From the NCBI GenBank assembly GCA_965247585.1, contig CBDFHC010000004.1, forward strand, positions 620,001 through 684,000: a DNA stretch of 64,000 bases. The letters run 5' to 3'. The notes beneath the pieces are model-generated. The model had not been told where the DNA came from. It searched no databases and saw nothing but the letters and a program-made list of their open reading frames with translations. The position numbers and the translations under genes are program-made. This document shows, one piece after another, positions 8,249-16,225 of the stretch (positions within the stretch are counted from its first letter, which is position 1; the number at the start of each line of letters is the position of its first letter). Source of the DNA: CBDFHC01 sp965247585 (GTDB lineage: Bacteria > Chloroflexota > Dehalococcoidia > Lucifugimonadales > GCA-2712585).

Positions 8249-8623
8249 TTATTCGCCAAGAAGGTCATAGATCTTTCCCAGGAGCTCCCGCGGGCTGAAC
8301 GGCTTGACAATGTAGTCCTCGGCGCCAGCGGAGCGAGCCACCTCCTCAAACTGGGAATCGCCGTAGCCGGTGAGAATCCAGACGGGGATGTGTTTGGTTT
8401 GCCGGCCGTCTTTCAGGAGTCCGCATACCGAAATCCCATCCAAGCCGCCGGGCAGTTCCAGGTCCAGAATAACCAGGTGAGGGTCCCTGGTTCGGGCCAG
8501 TTTCAATGCATCCGTTCCCCGATCGGCCTTTATTATCTCGAAGTCATCCATGAGGGTGACGACGATGATGTCACGTAAAGCTTTGTTGTCTTCAACCAGA
8601 AGGATTCTTCGCGGATTGGGCAC
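8249..8623 (-). CDS. Single-domain response regulator (receiver)
   Basis: 124 residues comprising one CheY-like receiver domain. The acidic pair is in LLVEDNKAL, the phosphorylated Asp is in VILDLELPG near residue 54, the conserved Thr in ILTGYGD near 85 and Lys in YIVKPFSP near 108. There is no output domain, so it would act through protein contacts. No histidine kinase is adjacent; the only kinase in the window is 19 kb away and has its own regulator. It lies between the peptidase (convergent) and the HxlR gene (same strand, 130 bp upstream). Confidence 0.9.
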   Translation of the reverse strand: MPNPRRILLVEDNKALRDIIVVTLMDDFEIIKADRGTDALKLARTRDPHLVILDLELPGGLDGISVCGLLKDGRQTKHIPVWILTGYGDSQFEEVARSAGAEDYIVKPFSPRELLGKIYDLLGE

Positions 8624-8753
8624 AGAACGTGTCCGATGGAGAGTTGAGGGGGATATAGGCTGTTATAGCACGCCGGGGGACGCCTGTAGTGAGCATCAGG
8701 TGTGCGATGAGTGTGACCGGAGTTTGAGGATTGTGGGCCTGTAGGGAGGCGAG

Positions 8754-9095
8754 CTAGGCCCGGCTGGTGGCCACCACCGGGTCGTCTATCCAACGGTCGG
8801 CCCAACGCTGAACGGCCTCAACGACCTGTCGAAGGGCCTGACCCTTGTCCGTAAGGGAATACTCAACTACTACGGGGCGTGACGAGTAAACCTGCCGCAG
8901 AATAATATCCTCGCCCTCCAGCTCTTGGAGCCGCTGAGAAAGGAGCCGGTCGCTAATGCCGTGCACATAAGTGGAGATGTCAGTGAACCGGCGGGAACCC
9001 TCAATAAAGGAGCGCAAGATCTGGCCGGTCCACTTCTTGCCAAGGATGGTCATTGCCTTGTGGAAGTAGGGGCACATCTGGTCGAACTCGGTCAC
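8754..9095 (-). CDS. HxlR-family transcriptional regulator
   Basis: 113 residues from the GTG at 9095 (GGAGGT about 7 nt upstream); a longer TTG start at 9110 would bury that site. The winged helix of the HxlR family is clear: CPYFHKAMTILGKKWTGQIL, then RRFTDISTYVHGISDRLLSQRLQELE and a wing with SSRPVVVEYSLT. The N-terminal Cys (residue 7) is the redox- or electrophile-sensing residue in several family members. It is divergent from the small gene at 9228. A 13-bp palindrome lies between them and is a candidate operator. Confidence 0.88.
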   Translation of the reverse strand: MTEFDQMCPYFHKAMTILGKKWTGQILRSFIEGSRRFTDISTYVHGISDRLLSQRLQELEGEDIILRQVYSSRPVVVEYSLTDKGQALRQVVEAVQRWADRWIDDPVVATSRA

Positions 9096-9149
9096 GGGGT
9101 TACCTCCCAAACCTTAAAATATTGCCTATTCTAACGAAACATTAGGCCA

Positions 9150-9178
9150 TTGACTATAGATTAGCTCCATGATAATAT
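9150..9178 (+). promoter_or_regulatory. Sigma70-type promoter for the gene at 9228
   Basis: TTGACT at 9150-9155, a 17-nt spacer, and TAATAT at 9173-9178. This is the best promoter match in an AT-rich divergent intergenic region. The start of transcription would fall near 9185, about 43 nt before the start codon. Confidence 0.7.
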
Positions 9179-9187
9179 TCCAACTAT

Positions 9188-9200
9188 ACTAATCATTAGT
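9188..9200. promoter_or_regulatory. 13-bp palindrome, candidate HxlR operator
   Basis: ACTAAT-C-ATTAGT is a perfect inverted repeat placed just downstream of the predicted transcription start. Binding here would block transcription of the downstream gene. Further ATTAG half-site-like words occur at 9141-9145 and 9160-9164. Assignment to the adjacent HxlR protein is by position. Confidence 0.55.
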
Positions 9201-9227
9201 TAGGATAGATATAAACAGAAGGAGATC

Positions 9228-9452
9228 ATGACCACGAGAACAGCACTACGGTACGAGGAACGCACGGAAGTCCTACGGGCGCAAGACGCGGCACCCCGGC
9301 ATGAGGAGAAGCGAGCAAACCTATTGCAAAGGGTAGGCGATGCCCTCTGGGGGGCCAGCTACGAATTCGGGCTCATTACGCCGAAGGAGCTGACGAATAA
9401 GACGGCTGTGAAGCCTGCCCTCTATGACGTCTATCTGGCAAGATGGTTCTAA
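9228..9452 (+). CDS. Small hypothetical protein under divergent HxlR control
   Basis: 74 residues with a good ribosome binding site (GGAG 4-5 nt before the ATG) and its own promoter. The protein is charged and hydrophilic at the N terminus (LRYEERTEVLRAQ) and ends with DVYLARWF. No signal peptide or membrane segment is seen, and I recognise no family. It is followed by a strong terminator, so it is a single-gene unit. Divergence from HxlR suggests that it is induced by whatever that regulator senses. Confidence 0.55.
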   Translation: MTTRTALRYEERTEVLRAQDAAPRHEEKRANLLQRVGDALWGASYEFGLITPKELTNKTAVKPALYDVYLARWF

Positions 9453-9519
9453 GAGTTTCCTCCAGACCGTCTCTCCGGATACCAATCCGTCCGGGGCAGT
9501 ACCACAACATCCAGCGCAA

Positions 9520-9548
9520 AGGGGCCAGAAATGGCCCCTCTGCTTTTT
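9520..9548 (+). terminator. Intrinsic terminator after the gene at 9228
   Basis: Stem AGGGGCC...GGCCCCT at 9520-9539 with a 6-nt loop, followed by CTGCTTTTT. Confidence 0.8.
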
Positions 9549-9716
9549 AAGGAGGTCTCGCGCTGGTGACAGGCATCGGCGCGATTAGGACGGAAGATGG
9601 AAGGTGGGGGCTGCCCGAGTCGTTCAACATTTATCTTATCCACGTTGAGGGTGGCCAAAAGATGGTGCTAAGATGAAGGGCAGATTCAGACTGCCAGCTA
9701 AGGAGAGACCAAAAGG

Positions 9717-10301
9717 ATGCTTCCCAGCCATAGCAACGTGGCCCTGAAAGAGTGGGCCGTTACCGTGGAGGCCCTGGAGAGGGGCGCGCAGATAGTGCTG
9801 CTCCGCAAAGGGGGAATCCAGGAGGAGGGGAAGGAGTTCCGGGCCGTTTATCCACAGTTTCTCCTGTACCCCACGTACGAGCACCAGAGGGCGGACTTGA
9901 TGAAGCCCGCCTTCGCCAAGGAGCTGAGGGAGTTGCTGGAGCGGAGGACGGACTGGGAACGGGTGACGTTCACGCACTGGGCGCGGTTGGAGGAGGCGCT
10001 GGAGCTGACGGACGCGGCGGCGCTGGGCCGCCTTTCGCCGTTCCACATATGGTCTGACGATTACGCCGAGAGCCGGTTGCGGTGGAAGCCGCGGAAGCCC
10101 CTGACGGCGATGCTGCTGCGAGTGTACCGGTTGGCGGAAGCGCAACAAATCCCGTATATTCCGGCATTCGGCGGCTGCCGCTCCTGGGTGACGCTGGACT
10201 CTGACGTGGCGTTGGGAGAGCTGACGCCGGTGATGACCGAGGACCAGTTCCAGACGGCCGCGGCGGCCATTAGGAACGCGCTGACGCCATCGGCGGTATA
10301 A
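9717..10301 (+). CDS. DUF1802 family protein
   Basis: 194 residues. The N terminus (ALKEWAVTVEALERGAQIVLLRKGGIQEEG) and the later FLLYPTYEHQ and HIWSDDYAESRLRWKP segments are those I associate with DUF1802, a cytoplasmic family of unknown function found in cyanobacteria, Chloroflexi and others. AAGGAGAGA precedes the ATG. There are no membrane segments. It is followed about 110 bp later by an aldo/keto reductase on the same strand. No biochemical role is known. Confidence 0.7.
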   Translation: MLPSHSNVALKEWAVTVEALERGAQIVLLRKGGIQEEGKEFRAVYPQFLLYPTYEHQRADLMKPAFAKELRELLERRTDWERVTFTHWARLEEALELTDAAALGRLSPFHIWSDDYAESRLRWKPRKPLTAMLLRVYRLAEAQQIPYIPAFGGCRSWVTLDSDVALGELTPVMTEDQFQTAAAAIRNALTPSAV

Positions 10302-10413
10302 AGGCGTCGAGAGTTGTCACCAGCCGCTTATCAACGCTAGCGGGTTCAAGAGGATTCGAATTCAATGACGGCGGGGCCCGACGCAGGGACGCTGTCGCCA
10401 AGGAGTACGGCGG

Positions 10414-11418
10414 ATGAAGTACCGGGACCTGCCCAGAACGGGGCTAACGCTTTCCGAGGTGGGGTTCGGCGCGTGGACGGTGTCCACCGGCTGGTGGGGG
10501 AAGATAGAGGAGTCAGACGCCATTCGCCTGTTGCAGAAGGCGATTGACCTGGGGATCAACTTCTTCGATACGGCGGACACGTACGGACAAGGGTACGGGG
10601 AGGAGATTCTGGCCAAGGCGCTGCGTCCCCAGCGGCACGATCTCATCCTGGCGACGAAGTTTGGATACGACTTTTATGGCACGCCGGTCCGTACGGGCCA
10701 CCAGGAGAGGCCGCAGAATTTCGACCGGGAGTTCATTCGGATGGCCTGCGAGCAATCGCTGCGGAGGCTGAAGACGGACTACATAGACATCTATCAGCTA
10801 CACAACCCCCGGCTGGATGTGATGGAGCGGGACGAGGTTTTTGAAACGCTGGAGGAGCTGGTAGAGGAGGGGAAGATACGATACTACGCGGCGGCGCTGG
10901 GCCCGGATATAGGCTGGTTTGAAGAGGGCGAGGCGTCAATGAGGCACCGGGACGTGGCATCTGTGCAGATCATCTACAGCATCCTGGAGCAGGAGCCGGC
11001 GCGGCGGTTCTTTCCCATTGCGGAGGAGGAGGAGGTGGGGTTGCTGTCCCGGGTGCCGCACGCCTCAGAGGTGCTGACGGACAAGTACCGGGAGCCGCCG
11101 GAATTCGACGAATCAGACCACCGGGCGCACAGGAAACGGGAGTGGCTGGAGACGGCGATCAAGAAGGCGGACCAGGTGCGTTTTCTGGAGGAAGGGACCG
11201 GGCGAACGCTGGCGCAAGGGGCGATAAAGTTCTGCCTGGCGCAGCGAAGTCTGGTGTGTGTCCTGCCGAACATCACAACGGAGGCGGAGCTGGACGAATA
11301 TGCGGCGGCGCCGGAGACGCCGGACCTGGCGCCTGAGGAGGAGAAGAGGCTGGACGAGCTGTGGCAAGAGGGCTTCTACCTGGAAGAAGCAGCGGCGGTA
11401 AATGAAGGGGAGGGGTGA
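10414..11418 (+). CDS. Aldo/keto reductase
   Basis: 334 residues, a complete (alpha/beta)8 aldo/keto reductase. Catalytic residues are placed normally: Asp and Tyr in FFDTADTYGQGYGEE near residues 47-52, Lys in ILATKFGYD near 78 and His in IYQLHNPRL near 127. The C-terminal NADPH site is recognisable around GAIKFCLAQRSLVCVLPN. Such enzymes reduce aldehydes or ketones with NAD(P)H. The neighbours do not reveal a substrate. The start has GGAG about 9 nt upstream. Confidence 0.92.
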   Translation: MKYRDLPRTGLTLSEVGFGAWTVSTGWWGKIEESDAIRLLQKAIDLGINFFDTADTYGQGYGEEILAKALRPQRHDLILATKFGYDFYGTPVRTGHQERPQNFDREFIRMACEQSLRRLKTDYIDIYQLHNPRLDVMERDEVFETLEELVEEGKIRYYAAALGPDIGWFEEGEASMRHRDVASVQIIYSILEQEPARRFFPIAEEEEVGLLSRVPHASEVLTDKYREPPEFDESDHRAHRKREWLETAIKKADQVRFLEEGTGRTLAQGAIKFCLAQRSLVCVLPNITTEAELDEYAAAPETPDLAPEEEKRLDELWQEGFYLEEAAAVNEGEG

Positions 11419-11485
11419 CGGCCAAAGGGCGCGGCAAACGGTACGGAAAGGGCCATTAACCAGGCTTTAAATAGCGTGAATTCCA

Positions 11486-11515
11486 TTGACAATGCGTTTT
11501 TGGCTATGCTACGAT
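11486..11515 (+). promoter_or_regulatory. Strong sigma70-type promoter with extended -10
   Basis: TTGACA at 11486-11491, an 18-nt spacer and TACGAT at 11510-11515, preceded by TG (extended -10). The next start codon is at 11685, which leaves a leader of about 165 nt. A perfect TATAAT also lies at 11551-11556 but has no good -35 box. Confidence 0.6.
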
Positions 11516-11684
11516 TCACCGGCTTTCCAGGGCGCTAGCCCCTATTTGGATATAATTCGGCAAAAGATGTCCATAGATTAGCTAGCAACCAAACACCGAA
11601 TGGTAGAAAATAACAAGAAATAGTCCCTGGGGCAAAGAAACAAGCAATAATCCAGAGACCTGGAATCAACCCGGAGGAGGTTAG

Positions 11685-12092
11685 ATGAGTCACTTCCTGA
11701 AATTCAAGTTTCCCATAGTTGTCCTACTCTTATCCATTACTGGGCTGTTGGTGGGGGCCTCGGTGGCCCTGGGGTCCGGCTCCGGCCAAGCCGAAGGATC
11801 AGACATCACATCCATAGTGGTGGCCCCGATATTCAGTGTGGTTGAAGGATGCGAAGGAACGGCGGAGTTCGACGTTTACGGCGCTGGCTGGGACGACAAC
11901 GAAGCAGTACTACTAACGCTGACGCGCCCCACGGGTCCGGCGTTCGTTGGGGCCGGTTTTGGCAACCCGAACGGCGGTTTTAAGGGAACGGTAAAGGCCC
12001 CGGTAACCGAATGCGGCGTCTGGACCGTAAGGGCCAAGGGCGCCGGCGGACGGGTTGTAGCCGCGCCGGTAGTCATCGTCGCAAGCAAGTAG
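11685..12092 (+). CDS. Small secreted protein of unknown function
   Basis: 135 residues with a classical signal peptide (FPIVVLLLSITGLLVGASVALG, cleavage probably after residue 30). The mature part of about 100 residues is beta-rich with two Cys (EGCEGT and VTECGVW) that could form a disulfide. GWDDNEAVLLTL and AGFGNPNGGFKGTV resemble an Ig-like extracellular domain. GGAGGAGG precedes the ATG. The strong promoter, long leader and perfect terminator suggest an abundantly made exported protein. No family is recognised. Confidence 0.7.
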   Translation: MSHFLKFKFPIVVLLLSITGLLVGASVALGSGSGQAEGSDITSIVVAPIFSVVEGCEGTAEFDVYGAGWDDNEAVLLTLTRPTGPAFVGAGFGNPNGGFKGTVKAPVTECGVWTVRAKGAGGRVVAAPVVIVASK

Positions 12093-12155
12093 CAAACAGA
12101 TAGACATCTGACGGCCCTTCCAGACGGGTGGGCCTAGCAGAACAGGAGAACACTG

Positions 12156-12191
12156 CTATCACCTCCACAATATGTGGAGGTGATAGTTTTT
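12156..12191 (+). terminator. Perfect intrinsic terminator
   Basis: 14-bp perfect stem (12156-12169 with 12173-12186), loop ATA, then TTTTT. It closes the secreted-protein gene. Confidence 0.9.
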
Positions 12192-12246
12192 GTGTGGGAG
12201 GGGTAACATACCGGGAGGCGCCAAGTTTCATGCGGAGGAGAGGCCG

Positions 12247-12777
12247 GTGTTAAGAAGTCTGAACGGCAAGAGCCCTAAGGTGCACCCCAGCGCGTACGTG
12301 AGCGAGGCGGCGTACGTGGTTGGAGACGTGGAGATAGGGGAAAACTCCAGCGTCTGGCCCGGGGCGGTTATACGTGGCGACTACGGCAGCATAAAGGTGG
12401 GGAAGGGGACGAATATTCAGGACAACGCGGTGCTGCACGCCGACGATTACCTGGTAGTGGGGGACGACGTGACGGTGACCCACGGCGCGGTGGTGCACTG
12501 CCACCGAGTGGGGAACAACGTGATGATTGGGGTCAACGCTACGCTGTTGGAGAACGCTGAGATTGGCAACAACTGTATGGTGGGAGCAGGGTCCGTGGTG
12601 CTGGCAGACACGGTGGTGCCGGACAACTCGGTGGTGGTGGGGGTGCCGGGGAAGGTGAGGCCACTGAAGGCTGAGCTGGTGGCCAGGGTGCGCCAGGCGG
12701 CGGCCACCTACCGTCGCAACGCGGAGCGGCACAAGGCGGCGGGACTGGGCGTCAGCCTGGCAGAGGAAGAAGGGTAA
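12247..12777 (+). CDS. Gamma-carbonic anhydrase-like hexapeptide-repeat protein
   Basis: 176 residues from the GTG at 12247 (GGAGGA upstream). Left-handed beta-helix hexapeptide repeats run through most of the protein (VVGDVEIGENSSVWPGAVIRGD and later repeats). The three zinc-ligand His of the YrdA/CaiE/gamma-CA group are present in AVLHAD, VTHGAVVHCH. Such proteins are trimers with metal at the subunit interface; many are not active carbonic anhydrases. A second member of the family is at 38197-38703. It is convergent with the aminotransferase, 6 bp away. Confidence 0.88.
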   Translation: MLRSLNGKSPKVHPSAYVSEAAYVVGDVEIGENSSVWPGAVIRGDYGSIKVGKGTNIQDNAVLHADDYLVVGDDVTVTHGAVVHCHRVGNNVMIGVNATLLENAEIGNNCMVGAGSVVLADTVVPDNSVVVGVPGKVRPLKAELVARVRQAAATYRRNAERHKAAGLGVSLAEEEG

Positions 12778-12783
12778 GCGGCG

Positions 12784-13968
12784 CTAGAGCCCGGAGGCTT
12801 TGGCCGCTTTGGCAAAGCCGTCCAATGCGCCTTCCAGCACCCGGTCTTCCAAGCAGTAGGATATGCGGAAGTAGCCGGGCGAACCGAAGCCCAGGCCCGG
12901 CACGGTGAGGACGTTGTGCTGCTGGAGCCGGGCAACGAACTCCACGTCGTCTTCAATGGGGGAACGGGGGAAGAGGTAGAAGGCGCCCTGGGGCTTGACG
13001 ATTTGGTACCCCATTCCGGTGAGCTGAGCGTAGAGGAAGTCTCGCTTTCGCTGGTATTCGGCGACGTCCACGGTGACGCCCTGGAGGACGCGGACCAGGT
13101 GCTGCATGATGGCGGGGGCGTTGACGTATCCCAGGCTGCGGTTCCAGAAGATGACGCCGTCCAAGAGCTGAGCACGGCCCTGGTAGCCGGGATTTACCGC
13201 CAGGTAGCCGATGCGCTCACCGGGCACGGCCAGGTCTTTGGAGTGGGAGTGTATTGCGATGGCGGCGTGGTGGTGACGGAAGATGTGGGGGAAGGTGAGA
13301 CCGTCAAAGATGATGCGCCGGTAAGGCTCGTCGCTGAGGAGGAATATCTCGGTGCCGAACTGCCGCTCCTTTCGACCGATGAGGTCTCCCAAGGCGGCTA
13401 TGGTACCCTCCGGGTAGAGGGCGCCGGAGGGGTTGTTGGGGGAGTTAATCAGGAGGGCCCGGGTCCGAGAAGTTATGAGGGGTTCCAGTGCGTCCAGGTC
13501 CGGCTGGAAGCGATCATTGGTGGGGGCTATGACTGGCCGGCCCTGGTGGTTCTCGATGTAGAAGGTGAACTCGCCGAAGAAGGGGGCGAAGATGACGACC
13601 TCGTCGCCGGGGTTGAGGATGGCCTCCAGGACGGAGTTGAGTGCGCCGGCGGCACCGCAGCTCATGACGATTTCGGCGGCGGTAAAGGGGAGGCCGGTCT
13701 CCCGCCCAAGCATGTCCGCCACGGCGGCCCGGGTCTCCTGGTAGCCGGCGTTGGGCATGTAGCGGTGTTGTCCGGGCGCGGTAGATGCGGCAACGCGGCG
13801 CAGCTCGTCCAGTAGCTCCGGCGGGGGTTCCATGATTGGGTTGCCCAAGGAAAGGTCGAAGACGTTGTCGTCGCCGAAGCGCTGCCTAAGCTCGATGCCA
13901 ACCTCAAACATGCGGCGGATCCAGCCGCCTTCTTCCATGGCTTTGAGGGTCCTGGTGGAAACCGCCAT
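12784..13968 (-). CDS. Class I/II pyridoxal-phosphate aminotransferase
   Basis: 394 residues, the full length of a fold-type I aminotransferase. Visible are SLGNPIMEPPPE near the N terminus, INSPNNPSGALYP, the FLLSDEPYRRI Asp/Tyr pair, and the PLP Lys in HSHSKDLAVPGERIGY near residue 245. The C terminus has the substrate Arg region GYFRISYCLED. Likely substrates are aspartate or branched or aromatic amino acids, but specificity cannot be read safely. The start ATG is followed by AVSTRTLKAMEE. It stands alone and is convergent with the gamma-CA gene. Confidence 0.9.
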   Translation of the reverse strand: MAVSTRTLKAMEEGGWIRRMFEVGIELRQRFGDDNVFDLSLGNPIMEPPPELLDELRRVAASTAPGQHRYMPNAGYQETRAAVADMLGRETGLPFTAAEIVMSCGAAGALNSVLEAILNPGDEVVIFAPFFGEFTFYIENHQGRPVIAPTNDRFQPDLDALEPLITSRTRALLINSPNNPSGALYPEGTIAALGDLIGRKERQFGTEIFLLSDEPYRRIIFDGLTFPHIFRHHHAAIAIHSHSKDLAVPGERIGYLAVNPGYQGRAQLLDGVIFWNRSLGYVNAPAIMQHLVRVLQGVTVDVAEYQRKRDFLYAQLTGMGYQIVKPQGAFYLFPRSPIEDDVEFVARLQQHNVLTVPGLGFGSPGYFRISYCLEDRVLEGALDGFAKAAKASGL

Positions 13969-14092
13969 GAGACCTCCGGTGTGCGGGTGAGGGGTGAAAG
14001 TACGAAGCTAAATATACTTTATCAGAATGATATTGGCGAAGGATGGTGTATTCCCGGGAAGATCTGCCATGGAGATGGTTGGCTGCTCCTAA

Positions 14093-14345
14093 GGGCTACA
14101 AATCACAGGTTGGTGGTTCCCACCCGCCCGCCCCGGAAGGATTTTGAAAGTTTTTCCGAGGGATACCCTCAGACTCCCGGCAGAAGGGCTGTGCCCCTCT
14201 GCACTCCTCCTAGTTGGGCGCAGATAGAGCAGGGACGGTGCTATTTTCATAGGAATGACATGACTTGTGCGGACGCTCAGCGTGCGACAAGATGGCACTG
14301 AAAATACTGACGAAGTCAAAAACTCGCAGGCTTTCAGACTCCCGC
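14093..14345. repeat. Dispersed intergenic repeat, family B, copy 1
   Basis: About 250 bp that recur at 19020-19265 with the same order of blocks: AATCACAGGTTGGTGG, CCCTCAGACTCCCGGC, the stretch with tgggcgcagatagag, and TCATAGGAATGACATG. Shorter versions occur at 23375-23500, 26136-26240 and 26341-26476. No gene is supported between 13969 and 14511. The remaining part of the gap shows nothing recognisable. Confidence 0.85.
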
Positions 14346-14511
14346 TAGAGGGGCCCATCCCCCTATGGACTCCCGCTTGGCAGCGGTGGTCCAGGGGCAG
14401 CATGGGATGGCTGCCCCGCAATGGAAGCGCCAATCTAAAGGGCAGCGAGCTAATCCGATATACTGGCGCCGGAGCAGGGGCTGCCGACGAAGGGTTGCAC
14501 AAGGGGGATAG

Positions 14512-15219
14512 ATGCTGTTGAAGGGCCAAGTGGCGCTGGTCACCGGGGCGGGCCGGGGCATCGGCCGGGCGATATCGCTTTGCTTCGCGCGGGAGGGGGC
14601 GAAGGTGGCGGTGACGGGCCGGACCAGGGAGCGCCGAGACCGGGTGGCGGCGGAGATCGTGTCGGCGGGGGGAGAGGCGAAGGGGTTCGCGTTGGATGTG
14701 CTTCGAGACAAGCAGGTGATAGAGGCGGTGCGGAAGGTGCTGGCCACCTGGGGGCAGATAGACATCCTGGTGAACAACGCGGGGATAATCCAGTACAACA
14801 GGCCGGTGTGGGACACCACGGTGGAGGAGTGGGACGAAACGATGGGGGTGAATTGCCGCGGCACGTTCCTCTGCTGCCGGGCGGTGACGCCGCACATGAT
14901 GGAGCGGGGGCGAGGGGTGATTATCAACATCTGCTCTTCGTCAGCGCGGATAGCTGATGATGACTACGGCCCGTATGCCGCGACCAAATGGGCGCAGGCA
15001 GGGTACACCACATCGCTGGCGCGGTCGGTGCGGCCTTACGGGATACGGGTGAACGGAATAAACCCGGGCTGGGTTGATACGGACATGGCCCGGGAGGCGA
15101 CGCCGGGAGGGGATGAGGCGTGGAGCGCCCCGGAGGAGCTGGCGGAGGCGGCGCTTTTCCTGGCGGCCAAGGCGCCGCGGGACATGACGGGCCAATTCCT
15201 GGACATATACGGCAGCTAG
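14512..15219 (+). CDS. Short-chain dehydrogenase/reductase (SDR)
   Basis: 235 residues, a classical SDR. It has the cofactor motif TGAGRGIGRA near residue 11, NNAGI near 88, catalytic Ser in CSSSAR near 141, and YAATK near 154-158. The Arg in VTGRTRERRD suggests NADP preference. The C-terminal PGWVDTDMA and GQFLDIYGS segments are normal. It oxidises or reduces a hydroxyl/keto group on an unknown substrate. The methyltransferase follows 60 bp later on the same strand. Confidence 0.9.
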   Translation: MLLKGQVALVTGAGRGIGRAISLCFAREGAKVAVTGRTRERRDRVAAEIVSAGGEAKGFALDVLRDKQVIEAVRKVLATWGQIDILVNNAGIIQYNRPVWDTTVEEWDETMGVNCRGTFLCCRAVTPHMMERGRGVIINICSSSARIADDDYGPYAATKWAQAGYTTSLARSVRPYGIRVNGINPGWVDTDMAREATPGGDEAWSAPEELAEAALFLAAKAPRDMTGQFLDIYGS

Positions 15220-15278
15220 AAGCCGCGTCCGCAAGATAAAAGATCAAAGGGCAGAACCGAATGAGAACGGAGGCGTAA

Positions 15279-15908
15279 ATGGAGAGCGAAAGCAAGGTGC
15301 AGTGGGTTTACTCGTCAGAGAACAATGACGAGCTTGGGGAGCGGTACGACGAGTGGGCGGCGGAGTACGACGTTGACCTGGAGGAGGACTTCGCGTGGGA
15401 GGCACCGCAGCGAGCGGTGGAATACGTGGCGAAGCACGTACCAACGTTGGCTTCTGTGCTGGACGCGGGAGCGGGCACGGGGCTGGTGGGAGAGCTGCTT
15501 TCGAAGCGCGGTTACAAGATTCTGACGGCGATGGACCTGTCGCAGGGGATGCTGGACGTGGCGGCGAAGAAGGGTGTCTACCAGGAGCTGCGCCAGATGG
15601 CGATGGGGGAGCCGCTGGACCTGCCGACAGACGGGTATGACGCGGTGGTATGCGTTGGGGTACTGACGGTGGGCCATGCGCCGGCGCACTCGCTGGACGA
15701 GTTGGTGCGGGTAACCAAGCCAGGGGGGCACATAGTCTTCTCTATGCGGCCGGACGTGTACGAGAACGATGGTTTCAAGGAGAAGCAATCGGCGCTGGAG
15801 GCGGCGAAGGCGTGGGAGTTGGTGGAGGTGAGCGACAGCTTTTTCGGGTTGTCCAAGGGGGAGCCAGACGTTTTAATGCAGATTTGGGTGTACCGTGTTA
15901 CGACTTAG
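15279..15908 (+). CDS. Class I SAM-dependent methyltransferase
   Basis: 209 residues. The SAM-binding motif I is VLDAGAGTGLVGELL near residue 65, followed by an acidic residue in TAMDLSQGML and motif IV-VI segments YDAVVCVGVL and VRVTKPGGHIVFSM. The N-terminal YDEWAAEYDVDL is typical of the WBSCR27/UbiE-like small methyltransferases. It is cytoplasmic, with an unknown small-molecule substrate. GGAGG precedes the ATG. It probably shares a transcript with the SDR gene upstream. Confidence 0.88.
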   Translation: MESESKVQWVYSSENNDELGERYDEWAAEYDVDLEEDFAWEAPQRAVEYVAKHVPTLASVLDAGAGTGLVGELLSKRGYKILTAMDLSQGMLDVAAKKGVYQELRQMAMGEPLDLPTDGYDAVVCVGVLTVGHAPAHSLDELVRVTKPGGHIVFSMRPDVYENDGFKEKQSALEAAKAWELVEVSDSFFGLSKGEPDVLMQIWVYRVTT

Positions 15909-16225
15909 CATAATTATTGGCCAAGATAAGTTGTGTTTATGTAAGTTAGGACGATCTTGCGGTCGTATAGTGTAGTGAGCGAGCTTGACACTCACGCCCC
16001 CTCTGACTAAGGTTTAGCCAAAGGCGGGGGCCGCCTCTTTTTATTCAATAAGACCACGGTTGTGCCAGGCCTCCCCAGGAGGGGGCGCCGGAGCCGGAGC
16101 CTGGGATTCTCGCCGCAGCCACTATTGCCAACCTGCGGCGGATCGCACCCAACCGCGCGCACCATGGGCTCTATCTACGCAAGCCGATTCCAAAAATGGA
16201 CGGCGCCAAGGAGAGGAGACCCGCA
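15909..16225. other. Intergenic region before the ABC importer genes
   Basis: No gene is supported here. It holds the terminator at 16022-16043. Further on, GC-rich sequence (16070-16200) precedes the ATPase start, where GGAGAGGAGA serves as the ribosome binding site. I see no recognisable riboswitch. Confidence 0.6.
16022..16043 (+). terminator. Intrinsic terminator
   Basis: AGGCGG-GGG-CCGCCT stem-loop at 16022-16036 followed by CTTTTTATT. It closes the SDR/methyltransferase unit. Confidence 0.75.

Noticed and set aside
15985..16013. TTGACA-17-TAAGGT as the promoter of the ABC importer operon
   Set aside because: Transcription from it would start just before the terminator hairpin at 16022-16043, so it is unlikely to serve the downstream genes unless there is antitermination, for which I see no sign.
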